Shown here piece after piece: positions 13,256-24,700 of a stretch of 64,000 bases of DNA. A model generated the notes under the pieces. It searched no databases and was not told the DNA's origin. It saw nothing but the letters and a program-made list of their open reading frames with translations. The translations under genes and the position numbers were made by a program. The number at the start of each line of letters is the position of its first letter. Within the stretch, counting starts at the first letter, position 1. This DNA is from Gloeophyllum trabeum ATCC 11539 (taxonomy: Eukaryota; Basidiomycota; Agaricomycetes; Gloeophyllales; Gloeophyllaceae). The DNA lies in NCBI RefSeq assembly GCF_000344685.1, contig NW_006920417.1:186001-250000 (forward strand), in the 5' to 3' direction.

Positions 13256-13517
13256 GGCGGGTGGGCTAACAGGCTTGGATGGTAAGAGCTTCAGCTAACG
13301 TCAGACGCGCTCGACGCGCGTCCGGGGCCAAACATAGGCAAACAATCGTGGGAAGTGATCGAGCTGGCCACACTGGCAATGGGCGCCACAAGTCCAGTTA
13401 CACCCCGGCCATATCCGCCGCCCGAGCTTGCCACAGGACACTGTTAACCCTCAGAATCTGCATAGGAGAGGGATCCCAGCGTTTTGTGACCCAGCGAAGG
13501 CCCTACTTTGAGGGACT
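13256..13517. promoter_or_regulatory. Shared divergent promoter region RPT5 / EAF6
   Basis: 262 bp between two start codons on opposite strands. Both promoters must lie here. No clear TATA box was seen. Confidence 0.5.
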
Positions 13518-14189
13518 ATGGCAGACGGGTCGGTGCCCACGGTGGAGGACAGGGCTCGCTTCGAAGCAGCCAAGAAGGAACTGATACAAGCACTCACGAA
13601 GAAACGCGCCATCGACAAACAACTGGTAGGTACCTGGTGTTCACTCTGACTCCCTTCATATGCCAATGTAGTTCAAGGCCCAGTTAGAAGTTCAGATATA
13701 CAACTTCGAGGGATCCTATCTCGCCGACACAGCGGCTCACAGTGGCGGCAACATCATCCAAGGCTTTGACGGATACCTCAAGAACCAGACAACCGGTAGG
13801 AGGAGATACGAAGTCAGCGATGCGGATAGGCTGTTCTCTACGAGCAGCTTGACTTATCAAAAGGCGAGCCGCTTGCGAATCTATTTCATCCCAACCCTAA
13901 CCCACGCGCGATAAAGTCCCTCGAACTCGCCGGAGAAGGGGAAGAGTCTTCAGCCACGGTAGATGATGGCAAATCATCAGGCTCCGGACCAATGACTATT
14001 CATGTGCCAGCTGCACCTAAAGGGCAATCCCTCGATGCCGCCCAAGCCAAGAAGCTAAGAGACAGAGAATACCAGCGCAAGAAGAGAGCAAGTGCTCGAG
14101 GGCAGAGTGTTGGGACCATTAGCGACGACGAAAGTGTAAGCTCTGGCAGACGACCCACAAAGAGGCAGAGGATGGCTCTGGAGGGTTGA
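13518..14189 (+). CDS. EAF6: Chromatin modification protein EAF6 (NuA4-type histone acetyltransferase subunit)
   Basis: Small subunit of the NuA4 and related histone acetyltransferase complexes. It begins MADGSVPTVEDRARFEAAKK and forms the N-terminal coiled coil (LIQALTKKRAIDKQL). It then shows the family signature QIYNFEGSYLADT, followed by GGNIIQGFDGYLKN and RRRYEVSDADRLFSTSS. An exon ending in TYQK joins to SLELAGEGEESS only if the intron at 13864-13916 (53 nt) is removed. That intron starts with GC instead of GT. Without splicing the frame reaches a stop within 20 codons. The C-terminal tail (KKLRDREYQRKKRAS; GRRPTKRQRMALEG) is basic. The gene is convergent with RRP40. Confidence 0.9.
13864..13916 (+). 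other. GC-AG intron in EAF6
   Basis: The 53-nt intron has donor AAG|GCGAGC and acceptor ATAAAG|TCC. Retention would end the protein at a nearby TAA. Splicing gives TYQKSLELAGEGEE, matching the expected continuation of the family. Confidence 0.75.
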
Positions 14190-14338
14190 ATCACGACTGT
14201 ATCTTATATCGGTAAGTCCCCCGCTGCTGTGGTAGTCAACCTGGGTTGGTACGGTATTTATAGGGTCTGCAAGTGTAATCCTGCGATAATAGTGTAAGTA
14301 GATGGCGTTTGTGCCTTTCCCATGGAGAACCTTGGACA

Positions 14339-15202
14339 TCAGTCGTTGAGAGTGTCCAGGAATTTTTTGGTGCCCGACTCATCCAAGCCACCACCATCAG
14401 GATCTACCGCTTCGATGCATCTGGACATGCAAATGATGTGCCTCGGCTCCTTCGCATTCACCCAGACCCTGCCGTTCATACCCACCGCTACTTCCATCGG
14501 AAACTTGGAGCCTAGCAGAGGTAGTAAGAAATATTTCGGGTCATGCAGCCTGTGACAATAGTCAAGTACAACGGCAACTGAGATTTAGCGGAGAGGCTCA
14601 CAGTCGGCACATCTTCAAACTACAGCGCACCAAGAAACCTTCCTTAAGCTCCCCAAAGCCTGCCGACTTGTGAGTTTGTGCGTCGAAACACTCGAGCTCG
14701 GGCTCCATGTCTTTATGGGCTAGCGAGATTCGGGCGTAGACCAGAGCGCCCACCTACGGGAGGAGAGACAAAGGCTGAGCAGCCAGCAGATGACACAGAA
14801 CTACTTCTCGTCACCTTCAGATTGGGCTTATTCCGCTTCGTCGCGCCCTCGAAGGCCAGCCCGTCCAGGTTCGCCATATGTGCTGCACCGATGTCCACTC
14901 TATAACCATCGCCGCTACGTGCGATGACCACTCCTACGACGGACTCCTGAGCAGCTGGTACATACTACGCCTTCCCGTTGGACAATAAGCCATCCGATGC
15001 TCTGTATACGCCTCAATGTACCGCTCACACGTCGCGCGTTGCCTTCAATCCACCATTTACTTCGGTTCGCAGAGTGATGCACTGCACCCGCTCTTGTGGA
15101 TATTACGTTGGAGGGATTTGATACTTGTAAGAGGCCTGGCCCAAGCTTTAGGTTGATATGTTGCGCTGGGACGAGCTCCCCGGGCAGGAGGTATTCGGAC
15201 AT
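14339..15202 (-). CDS. RRP40: Exosome complex cap subunit RRP40 (EXOSC3)
   Basis: S1/KH-domain cap protein of the RNA exosome, which binds RNA entering the 3'-5' exonuclease core. The protein of roughly 240 residues starts MSEYLLPGELVPAQHINLKL and contains LGPGLLQVS, HHSANRSKWWIEGNARR and YVPAAQESVVGVVIARSG. The conserved S1 segment YRVDIGAAHMANLDGLAFEG is followed by ATKRNKPNLK, VGALVYARISLAHKDMEPEL and the KH region (LGSKFPMEVAVGMNGRVWVN; AKEPRHIICMSRCIEAVD). Three short introns were placed by frame. The stop at 14339 follows FLDTLND. An ATG further upstream would add only non-conserved residues. The gene is divergent from VPS37, with 118 bp between start codons. Confidence 0.94.
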
Positions 15203-15320
15203 AGTGGCTGCGAGACGGCAGGTCAAATCACCCGAAATAGATCTCACTGCGATGATATCTCTCTCAGCCATCCTGAGTCTGCATCAAACCTCTTTTCCAT
15301 CTTATTCGTTGCCGTCAACG
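15203..15320. promoter_or_regulatory. 118-bp divergent promoter region RRP40 / VPS37
   Basis: Very short interval between two opposed start codons. It must act as a bidirectional promoter, or the genes share overlapping 5' regions. Confidence 0.5.
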
Positions 15321-16029
15321 ATGGCGACACCTCTACTTGCGGAATTTCCAGAGCTCTCTCATTTATCGTAAGGGCAGAAGGACCCGTAACAAATGTGGAA
15401 GTGCTCATGTCACTAGGACAGTCGGGAGGATTTGGAAGATCTCCTAGCCGATCCTTTGTACTTTCAGGCAGTGTTCCACTCTCTCCCGAGGGTGAAGGCC
15501 TTATACCAAGCCCAAGCGGAGCTAGGATCCGCTAATGAGTCTATAGCACGTATGGTGTTGGACTAATTTCTGGCCAAACCGTGGTGATGACACGGGCCTT
15601 TGGTAGAGAACAATCTTTCACTACAAGACAGCTTGTATAAGCTCCGATCGGAGACCAAGGATGCCTTCGACGAGGCCCGCGCACTTGAAGCGAGATGGAA
15701 GGAGCTTGAACGAGAACAGAGGGAGATGTACCAGGTCCGGAGCTTGCATCTTCACTCGGTCTCTTGCTTAGATGGTTTTCTCCCCGCAGAGGTTCACCCC
15801 TCAATTTCTGCTGATGCGACTGAGGCACGCCACGACCGCCCAGGACGATCTCAGCGAGGCACTTGCCTCCTCGTTTGTTCAGTCGTCTTCGGTGTCACCA
15901 ACGCCTGCGACGAATCAGGAGACCGACGACTTCGTCAAGGAGTTCAAGAGTATGAGGAAGGTGTACCACAAACGGGTGATGTGGGGAGACCGCTGGGCTG
16001 CTGGACAAGTGACATGGCCGGAGGATTAA
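15321..16029 (+). CDS. VPS37: ESCRT-I subunit VPS37 (Mod(r) domain)
   Basis: Subunit of ESCRT-I, which sorts ubiquitylated membrane cargo into multivesicular bodies. Three introns joined by frame give a protein of about 180 residues: MATPLLAEFPELSHLS, then REDLEDLLADPLYFQAVFHS, LPRVKALYQAQAELGSANES, LQDSLYKLRSETKDAFDEAR, ALEARWKELEREQREMYQ, RFTPQFLLMRLRHATTAQDD, and the conserved end VYHKRVMWGDRWAAGQVTWP. The long central coiled coil and the C-terminal RVMWGDRWAAGQV motif are typical of the Mod(r)/VPS37 domain. The first intron starts right after SHLS (gtaagg) and the second after NESIA (gtatgg). The stop at 16027-16029 follows PED. Confidence 0.93.
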
Positions 16030-16481
16030 TTGTGGAGTTCCTCTTCCTGCCGATCGTCCTCTGCACTTACGGAACATCATACAGGCTCGTGGAGATAATT
16101 TTGTATGCTGAAGTTCGGCTCGGCTTAGGGGAATCACCCGTTGCACGAAGACATGTATATATTACCTGCAATTCATCCGTATCGATATCGCACCAAGATA
16201 ACACGCTCTCGGCTGCCATTGGGCCCTTCCTTGCCGTCTGCTCCTCGTTCTTCGATCTTCCTATCTCGCTGTCCAGCCATTTGGTGCTTATTCAGAGCCG
16301 TGCCTCGTTGCAGCTGTTCTGACCGGACATACAGTTGGTGCACCTGCTCTATTAATTCCGTCCAGCGAGGCCTATGACAGTCTGCGATTGGGGCGGCGAT
16401 AGCTCAGCAGTCGACTTGAATACCTATCCAATCATCCTTTCATCGTAGTTTACGGCAGGTTGGCACCTTGAATCTGACCGC

Positions 16482-16517
16482 GACCGGTTGCTATGGTCGC
16501 CAAAGTAGCAACCGGTC
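16482..16517. repeat. 11-bp perfect inverted repeat, 14-nt spacer
   Basis: Arms GACCGGTTGCT and AGCAACCGGTC are exact reverse complements separated by 14 nt. The RNA could form a stable hairpin and the DNA a dimeric protein site. No gene lies next to it, and no U-tract follows that would suggest a terminator. Confidence 0.8.
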
Positions 16518-18914
16518 CCTCCGCTCACCTTGTGATCTATGTGCCCGCTTCGTACCGTTCAATTCAGGGTCCATCGCCGATCAACGACCGACCAAATATT
16601 TTCATTGAATGCCAACGGTACGTGCATCTAATATGACCTCCAGCTCTCCATTCTGCTGTCACATCAAATAAAGGAGACTACAGCTTGTCAGTGCTAGTGA
16701 CTTGCCGTCGAACCCGTCACAGTGCACGGCCATGCACGCGTCCTGCTTCACATACTGGACCCTGCACATCCTTGCAGATTGGCGACTATCCGACATGCAT
16801 GCATTAATCAAAATGTCAGGCTATGCGCCTCCATAGATCCAATGTACGTGGATTATTGGAGAGTATGGGCCATGACTATGACAAAAGCTGACTACATTTT
16901 TCTACGCGGGAGTTGTCTAGTCCAGCTCATTGGGGATACCCCGTACGTTCTACACTTGTCCTCTTACCCTGTCACCGTCCGCCCCCAATGGATGGATATG
17001 ACGTGCAACTTGCGCGACCATATGTCTGTCGTCATTGACGCAGTCTACGCTTCAAGGCTTGGGCAAAGATGACTATTCCTGCTATCGATTTCTTTGCAAG
17101 CGGATTGCCGGTTTCTTGCCACTGCAGTCAGTGCATCAGTTCCCACTATCAGTAGTCCTGAACAGGTGATTGGGGTCTAGCGTCCGCTCGATCCTGCTCA
17201 TCCAACGGCCAATCCTGTGTGGTCGGCGCGGTTGTATGAATTCGAACCCGCCGCATGCCCGCAATTAAACACTGGTGATGTTGCACCTCTCCAGATCCGC
17301 GCCTTTAGCAGACTCTTCTAGCCCCTTCTAAGCTCTTCGTGACCATACGGACAATATTCCTGGTCAACTTCATCCCAATCATCGACAACAGTCGGAAATG
17401 AAGCACCCGCTAAATTTATTAGGTCCCACCCACCACGTCTTGCAGACAGTCAAATTTTAAACGGAACGTGACTGGTTGGGTCTCCCGATGACGCCGAGCA
17501 GGTATGTCAGATACATTAATGGCGTGAGACTCAAGTTCATTTCGGAGAATTCCTTAGGAGCTGGCCTTTTAGAACGCCGAGATACCTGGCTCCTGGGCGG
17601 CCACTGGCTGCGTGCTTGATGCTGTCGTTCAGCTCTGCACCCACCCACGTTGGGCTTCTAGCTTAGTAGCTCGGGTTAGGAGCCTAAGGAGGTGGCTTTC
17701 ACAGAGCAACACATGACATGAAGCTGCTGACGATTTGGGTCAAAATCCACAGCTCGTCACTGACCAAGTCGATCTGGATGCCCGTGGACTCTAGACTCTA
17801 TCATGGACGTTATCTCGCCGTCCTGCCGCTCCCTCCGGCACCGAGTATCCCTTGTGATAACGGGGCGATTATTAACAAATCTTAGGCAGGACTGACCATT
17901 TGTGGACTCTTGTTGATCTCTTGGTTGCTTTTACACCTTATTCTCGAGCCCCGCCCCTCACTAGTAAGCATTTCATCAACCCTGAAAGTGCTTTATGGAA
18001 TTAACGTCATGTATCGACTTGCACCTCGGCGACCCCTCACCATCCTCCGAGTTCCGGGATCGTGTACATGCTAAAACAGGCATGCTTGCGCTCCTCACTA
18101 GAAGCCCAGACCGCTCCTAGAAGGACCATGGCAGAGCCATACACGGCTATCACCTCGAGCTCTCGGGATATCTGCGTCCCCACGCAGCTAAAACAAGTAC
18201 CTCCAAGGCGCAAGAACCCGATCCTACCCCAAAAATACCCTGTCACATGAGGCGGGCGTTGAGCAACTCTAACCTACTGTATGAACGTGGTAAAACAAGC
18301 AGAGTAAGGCAAGAAGGAAAACATAGCTGTCGACATGTCACTTCATATCAGACGTTCCTTCTTGCTTGATCATTGACAACGTTCCCGGCGGTATGTCCTG
18401 GCTTCGGAACCAAAGATCCCTCTGTGGCATGGGTGAGATTCTCAATCTCAAACTTTGCGCTCGCGGCTTAGCGGAGGCCGTCCGTTATGGTATGTAGGCA
18501 TGGCGCATCAGGTATAGTTGCTATCATGCAGTATCCTACTTGGTCCGAGCGCGAAATGCTTCCGTACACGCGCCCTATTCAAGCCCATTCATTCATGATC
18601 GTCGCGAACATGCTCCTATTGCGTATTCAGTTTCTTATCCAAAGTTTATCTAAGCTACAATGTCATGGGAAAGCGTCATTGTCGGCGGTTGGGCAACAAA
18701 TTCAAGCGTCCTCGATAGCGACGCGACGTCCCCACTGATTGTCACCCGCCAAGCCCTCACAAGCTTAAGGGACGGGGCATGCAATATATACTGGAATACG
18801 AGGATAAGATCTGCAATTCCTGTTCGTATGTACATGTATGCAAGGCCACCAAGAAGTACGCTATTCAGAAAAGGAGACAACACACCACATCTTGCGCAAG
18901 CTACAGGCCAACTT

Positions 18915-19255
18915 TCAAAAAGACATTTCGTAGTATAATACATCTTTAGACAAGAACAATTGCAAGACAATGGAGCATATCCCATAGAGCCCACCTATCA
19001 GAACAATCCTGATTGATAGAAAGCTCAAGTTAGAGACTGTGGTAACGAGGTCAAGGCTTGCATCGTCTGCCACGGCGAGGACGGCGATACAGGCGTCCGC
19101 GATCTGCTTGTCAGACACGGTGCTATGTCACCAACAACCACAAGAAGCCCGGTCAAGAGGGAAAGAAAGAAATCGCAATGGAATAAAAAAGATAAAACGC
19201 CAGAGGAATCCTTTGAGACGGCGACGGCGGTGACGTCCGTATATGTGGTCTCCAT
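18915..19255 (-). CDS. Possible small membrane-protein gene (tentative)
   Basis: The start at 19255 opens METTYTDVTAVAVSKDSSG with C-ending codons. After a pyrimidine-rich AT stretch that could be an intron (donor GTTTTA is poor; acceptors GACAAG or AAGCAG keep the frame) a second C-ending block reads QIADACIAVLAVADDASLDL, then VTTVSNLSFLSI. A hydrophobic tail follows, IVLIGGLYGICSIVLQLFL, ending at 18915. The codon bias differs from the surrounding non-coding DNA. The gene would begin only 70 bp after the MADS-factor stop, which is tight. No homologue is recognised. Confidence 0.25.
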
Positions 19256-19324
19256 TCATCAACATCTAACGTCGGCCTACCTACCCTCCTCTGCGCAACC
19301 ATTACTCGTACGGTAGTCGGCGAT

Positions 19325-20679
19325 TCACCTTCTACCGGCGTAATGCTGACCACCTTGCACGCTAGGGGGCGGCGGTCCCCAATGTTGTGGCGAGGGCAAA
19401 TGTCCGCCCTGCCCTGGGTGTCCACCACCCGCAGGAGCACCGTAGTAACCGGGAGGAGGCATCATATGCTGAGCACCGTACATGGCATTGGGGTCGCCCT
19501 GGTGTCCCGGGTGGTGAGCGTAAGCACCGGGCGGTGCAGGGCCGTGCGTGTAGTTAGGCGATGTAGGTTGAGCGCCAGCAGACTGGGGTTGGCCTTGAGA
19601 TGCGGCGGGACCGTTACCGGGCGTCGTAGGTGAGTTCAGCGAGATCTGGGAGTGCTGAGTGGGTGCGGGGGCTTGGCTTTGCTGGGCACCTGTAGTCAAG
19701 AGGGGAATAGGTGGTTCAGGCGGTGAGTGAGAAGAACGGCGTTGAACTGTAGCAGAAGATGAACCTTGGTTACCAGCAGTGGATGACGCGCGTCTCCGTC
19801 GTTTTTCTCCTCTGCCACCGCGCGACTCATCCTCCTCTCCTCCAGCGTCTTCTTCCTTGCCACCTTGGGCGCCGCCGATGGACAAGCCACCGACAGGATT
19901 AGTGGTATTGCCCATCATCGGGCCCGCGTTAGAGCGACCTATGGGAGTGCCCACAGGCATAGATGACGGGAGGGTGCCGTGCGGTGCATTCAGGCAGGCT
20001 TGAATGAGGTTTTTGCCTTCCGGTTGGGTAACAAGGGGCTGAAGCTTTGCAGTGGTAAAGGTATAGACGAGGCCAGTCTCCGAAACAACCAACAACAGAA
20101 CCTGGGTGCCCGTGAGAGTGGACAGCTCGTAGGCCTAGGGACGCGTAGGTTAAGGCCAAGCAAATAGACGTGTTTCGACACGCAAAGACGCATACCTTCT
20201 TCATAATACCTGTGAAACGGCGTGTCAAGGACACGACTCATTTGGGAGACGACACAACGCGGATACATACCAGCCTTCCTCTTTGAAAACGTGATGTGTC
20301 GTCTTGACTTGTCTTGGATGAATTCGATCTTGATCTTCCTCCTCCCCGCCTTCTTGTCTGACTTGGGCTTGTCATCATCTTCGTCGTCGTCGTCACCTCC
20401 ACTAGCAGCGGCGTCGTTATCCTGGATGAACGCGTCGCCGGCGACGGGGGCCTGGGGCGCGCCGGGGTTGTGGTGGGCCCCGTCGTTGGAGGCATCTGTG
20501 CGCTGCCGTTTACGGAGATTAGGAGAGGGAGCTGTCTGAGGCGCGGAGGCGGACTCTTCTGGGTGTTGCATGGTGCCCGAAAGGGAAGGCGAGTGTTGAG
20601 TGGGTGCCGCTGCGTTGGGATACGGTTGATACACTGGTTGAATCTGAGACTGCGTCGGCAGCAATGCGCGCGCTGCCAT
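19325..20679 (-). CDS. MCM1: MADS-box transcription factor of the SRF/MCM1 type
   Basis: DNA-binding regulator of the SRF/MCM1 class, used in fungi for mating, cell-cycle and housekeeping promoters. An acidic stretch (GGDDDDEDDDKPKSDKK) precedes the MADS box, which starts near residue 112: GRRKIKIEFIQDKSRRHITF, SKRKAG, then across two short introns IMKK and AYELSTLTGTQVLLLVVSET, GLVYTFTTAKLQPLVTQPEG and KNLIQACLN. This matches the MCM1/SRF type rather than the MEF2 type. The C-terminal half is Pro/Gly/Gln/Ser-rich and low complexity (GAYAHHPGHQGDPNAMYG; PPPGYYGAPAGGGHPGQGG), as in activation regions. The start at 20679 gives MAARALLPTQSQIQPVYQPY. A downstream ATG before QHPEES is an alternative. 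Confidence 0.93.
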
Positions 20680-21747
20680 AAACAGTAGAGCAGTCGATAG
20701 GCAAAAGGCGACCGACGGGGGCGACGGTGCTGAGAGGGACGTCGAGGACGTTGAGGACGGCGATGAGGTCGAGCAGTAGCCGCCCAAAAAGGAATGGCAG
20801 GGAATGGCCGGTTGTGGTAGGGAGCGAGGTCAAAAAGGGGAGTCAACCAACCCTGATCCCATATATAGGGCTTTTTCAGGTACAGCAAGTTTCCCTTTTA
20901 GTCACCGCCGGCAATCCCCGCGCCACTTCTCGGTCTGTCCATCCCTTCCTTCTCTCCGGCCGACTCTCCACCCGACCGCGGCCAGATAGGAGTCTGCCCG
21001 CTGTCCTGCAAGCTCTGTGCGGTTCCGAACCGAGAAAACGCACGATACACGCCCTCGACCTCGTCTGTACCGGCGGGGCAGACTGACAATGCACTGTTGT
21101 CAGCGGGCGAGAACAAATAGACACAAACAGCCGCGTAACTCGGGCCCCCGGCAGGCCTTCCCACGCCACTCCAATCAACCCTCCGCAGCCCTCGTTTATA
21201 GAAACGTCCTAGCCATATCGGGTAGGAGGGTTTCAGTTTATGGCCTCGAGTTTGCCAGCGGTAGAGCCGCTCTCTGATTCCGTCCCCTCACGAGGTGACT
21301 CGGGGCCCGCTTCATCCACATATTCCCTCTTCCGGAACATCCAACAAAAGCTAACAACATATCGAACATATCATACCAATTGCATACCACATTGTCCGCA
21401 TGTTTAGCATAGTCAATATCAACAATAAGCAAGCAACTACAACACAAAATCCGCGACGCGTCGTCCGACCACATGCCACCTTCAAGGGTAGCCCAGTCTC
21501 ATGCCGCGATTGACAACACAATCAACGGCCCAGTACGCTCTCGAAAGAGCGTTCTTGACAGTGCATCGTCATCCTGTTCATTCACTGTCAAACCGGCCAC
21601 GAGGGCCAGTCTGATGGCGCAACGCGCTCTTTCTGTTTCCCTGGGCCGTACGCTCTTGTCATCCTTCGTCCCCAATGTCCGCGGCCCAGAACTTGGCGTG
21701 CCCTTCTGGCCTGTTCTTCTTTCCGAGGTTACAGGAGAGGAAGTCAA
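20680..21747. other. Intergenic region upstream of the MADS gene
   Basis: About 1.07 kb between the MADS start and the stop of the Red1-like gene, both on the minus strand. It should contain the MADS promoter. An open frame at 21473-22006 on the plus strand is antisense to the Red1-like 3' end and has no features. Confidence 0.5.
20858..20870. promoter_or_regulatory. CArG-like / TATA-like element upstream of the MADS gene
   Basis: CCCATATATAGGG lies about 180 bp upstream of the MADS start codon. On the minus strand it contains CTATATATGG, one base off the SRF-type CC(A/T)6GG box, and also a TATATA core. It may be a TATA element, an autoregulatory MADS site, or chance. Confidence 0.3.
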
Positions 21748-24700
21748 TCATTGTCCTGCAGATCCGAGGAATGCCCACGCTTCCGCAACCCGTTCTTCGA
21801 ATGGGATCGTCGCTTTCTCATTGGAGCCTCGCCAGCGAATATTCTCGAGAACTGACTTGATCTCTGGCACTTGCAAGCGCGTCCGGATTGCTTCTGGCAA
21901 CGAGTCGTGGAGGAATTGCGCCGTCTCTTCATCTATGCATAATGAAGACATAGAAGCGGAAGTCGCGGGCAAAGAAAAGAAGCAGGGTGAGTATCGCCAC
22001 CAGTAATATGAATATGCAATGAAATGAAAAAGCATGGTCTACGATAAGCCACCCAATGTCTAGAATAATTAGACTCTTACCGCTCGGCTCAACGCCCACA
22101 CCTTCGACTCGGCTCAGATGCACGTCCTCGCACGTAGCATCCCTGCATTCGCCGCCGCCAGGTACTTCGAACTGGCAAACGCGTTTCTCGGTCCAGTCGG
22201 GCAGAGAAAGCAACGCCTTCATTGCCGCAGAGAGTTTGAGAGGCTTGAGATCAGGGAGAGGAGGGAAAGGAGAAGAGCGAGAAACAAGATGTAGCTCAAG
22301 GGAAGGAGATGAAGATGCTATAGATTTTGAACACGAAGCATGTGACGATGGACGTAGCAGAGAACTCCGCGAGCTCGTACGCAATAAAGGATACCTCTCA
22401 AGAATAGGGACGTATTCAGTAAAATTGCTGGCAAAGTCAGCACCTTTCTGATGTTCAGACCATGGTTGTTGGTGGACCGATGTGAGTGTCTGCAGTGCGG
22501 AAGTTCGCCGACAGTTCTCGTCAGCATATATGGCGCTTGACTCGCTGAACAGACTATTCCATAAGGTGAACAGGGGAAATGAGATTACGCACCTGTCCGC
22601 CAGTCCATGCCTCCTCCATCCCCGTTATGGATTCTTGACGGCTTGCTGCTTCGTCCGTTCGTGCCTGAAAGGGCGCCGTGCAAAAAGAAGCCTCAGTTAG
22701 GCCGCATTTCATCGCCCTGCCGACAACGGCTGGAGCAAAAGAAAATATTCTTGCCACTTGTTCATATCGTTCCTCGGCGGTCAGAACTGTGGGGCCAGCA
22801 AGGGTCATATACCGACGGACACGAGCACAAGGGTCAGCCAAGTCATGTGCAGATTGCACGGATAGGACAGCGAATCCAAGGACATCGAGAAGTATTCATC
22901 AAGATCTCATCCCTCATAACAGTCAAGAACATTGCGATTACTTGCCTTGATCCCCTGTAGTGACATGCTCGAGAGGCTTCGGCGCTCCGTCTACACCGAG
23001 ACAAGTGCGATAATACGAAAGGTGAAGGCGCGAGAAGACATGGAGAAAGCACAGTCAGTTGGAAGTCGCATTGTCGAGGAATTGAGAGGGACGAGAACCG
23101 ATGGGAGTGACAGCCCCAGACGTTTGGGCCGATGTCATTGCAGAACTGCTAGATATTTGAGGCTCTGCTCGAAGATCAGAATATCGGCAAGAGACTGGGA
23201 ATTATTGGAACAAACCAGTGCCGGTGGTCATCAAGTCTCTCATGATACTGTCCTCTTCTTTGGTCTCCTCACGGCCATTGGTGGAGGAATCTGGGCTTCC
23301 GCGACCTTGACTCAAAGCATTCGAGGACAGTCCATCATCCTCTTCTTTCAGCGGATTGGAGGGGGGAAAGTCCTTTGCAATCTGCTGAGAAGTAGCAGGG
23401 CGGGGAGTGCCAGGGGAGGAAAGAGCGGACGGAGGCCGGCTTGACTGGAGATGACATTCAGTTAGATTCTGCAGTGTAAAGACGCGCAACACACTTCCGC
23501 CAGTTTCCGTAGCCGTCTCTGCTCCTTTTCTGCAATTAATTCCCTCATACGTTGTATCTCCCTTTCTTTCTCCAGCAAATCAGGTGGTAGTGAATTGTTA
23601 GGCGGAGTCGCGGTTCGCGACGATGCACGCATATTTGAAGATGAAATTGGAGAGTACGACCGTCGCTTGCCGGCACTCGCATCATTACTTTCGGTCTGGT
23701 TATCGTCTTCACTGTCGCTGAGATCGATGACACATCTGCGCATTCCACTGACGCTGGCAAAACTACCGGTCTTCTTTGACATAGAGGTGTTCCCCCTGAC
23801 GTATCCAGCCATACTATAAGGGTGACGATATCTCGAGGGTTCCGGCTCAAGGTCGACGAAATCCGCAGCGACCGGCCGCTTGAGCCCACGCCGTTGCGTT
23901 GGCGGAAGCATACTAGGCCTTGGTACCAACCCGTTCAAGGTATCGCTGTTCAACCCATCATCTTCTACAGAGGGAGTGGACGGAGATGTGGATGCAACTG
24001 GAGGAGGTTGCGGTGCCGAAGGGGAAGTAGTATCGGAAGGCGTCACCGGGCTAAACGACATACCCCGTGATTGAGAAGAAAGTGCGCCGTTCGCAGAGAC
24101 TTTAGGACGATAGATCTCTGATAGGGGTATATCGATGTCCATGTCATCGTGGCTTTCGCTTCGAACCTGAGCGGACCGCCCTTCTCCACTCCGAACATCG
24201 AGGGGATAAGGTCTCCCTTCCTCCGATGCTGGTCCGATACTCTTCAAAAAATCGTCCACGGTCTCATCTGCGATTGATGAGGCCATGTCGACATCAGCAG
24301 ACGTAGCTGACACTGTGAGATGTTGGCCTGAACCAGCCTGCACATCGATCTCTATACTTGGTAGCTTCGACTTGCGCGAGGCCTGGACAGCCTTGCGAGC
24401 TAGTAGCTCTTGCCGCCGTAACTGCTCCATGTCATGTAGACTCGTGCTAGGGGAAGATGGCGCTTGAACAGGTGCAGGTGAAAGGTTGTTCTTCGTCACA
24501 CCGGTTGCACCAGCTGTAGGGGTCGAAGGCGAAACAGAATTCGATATTCCGGGTTTGGCAGGAAGGCTTGGATGGGATGTCGAGGGGCGTCGGGAATGAC
24601 TGACTTGAGACGTTGGCAGCAAAGCTGCTGTATGCGACTGTCCAGGGTAACTTCCGTCCAGCACCAACCCAGTAATATCGAGATTCGTCGGTAGACGCAA

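Larger units (their letters stand above)
16030..19324. other. Gene-poor region of 3.3 kb
   Basis: The longest stretch without a recognised gene in the window. It holds many short open frames on both strands (for example 16722-17072 and 17457-17648), none with domain features, splice context or consistent codon bias. There is no LTR, terminal inverted repeat, transposase or reverse-transcriptase signal. An 11-bp inverted repeat sits at 16482-16517 and a possible small gene at 18915-19255. It could be an old, decayed insertion, a long regulatory region or an unannotated non-coding transcript. Confidence 0.5.

Noticed and set aside
17230..17260. TTCGAA followed by CCCGCC, first considered as the T-arm of a tRNA
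   Set aside because: The five flanking bases are not complementary and no acceptor, D or anticodon arm could be folded around it.
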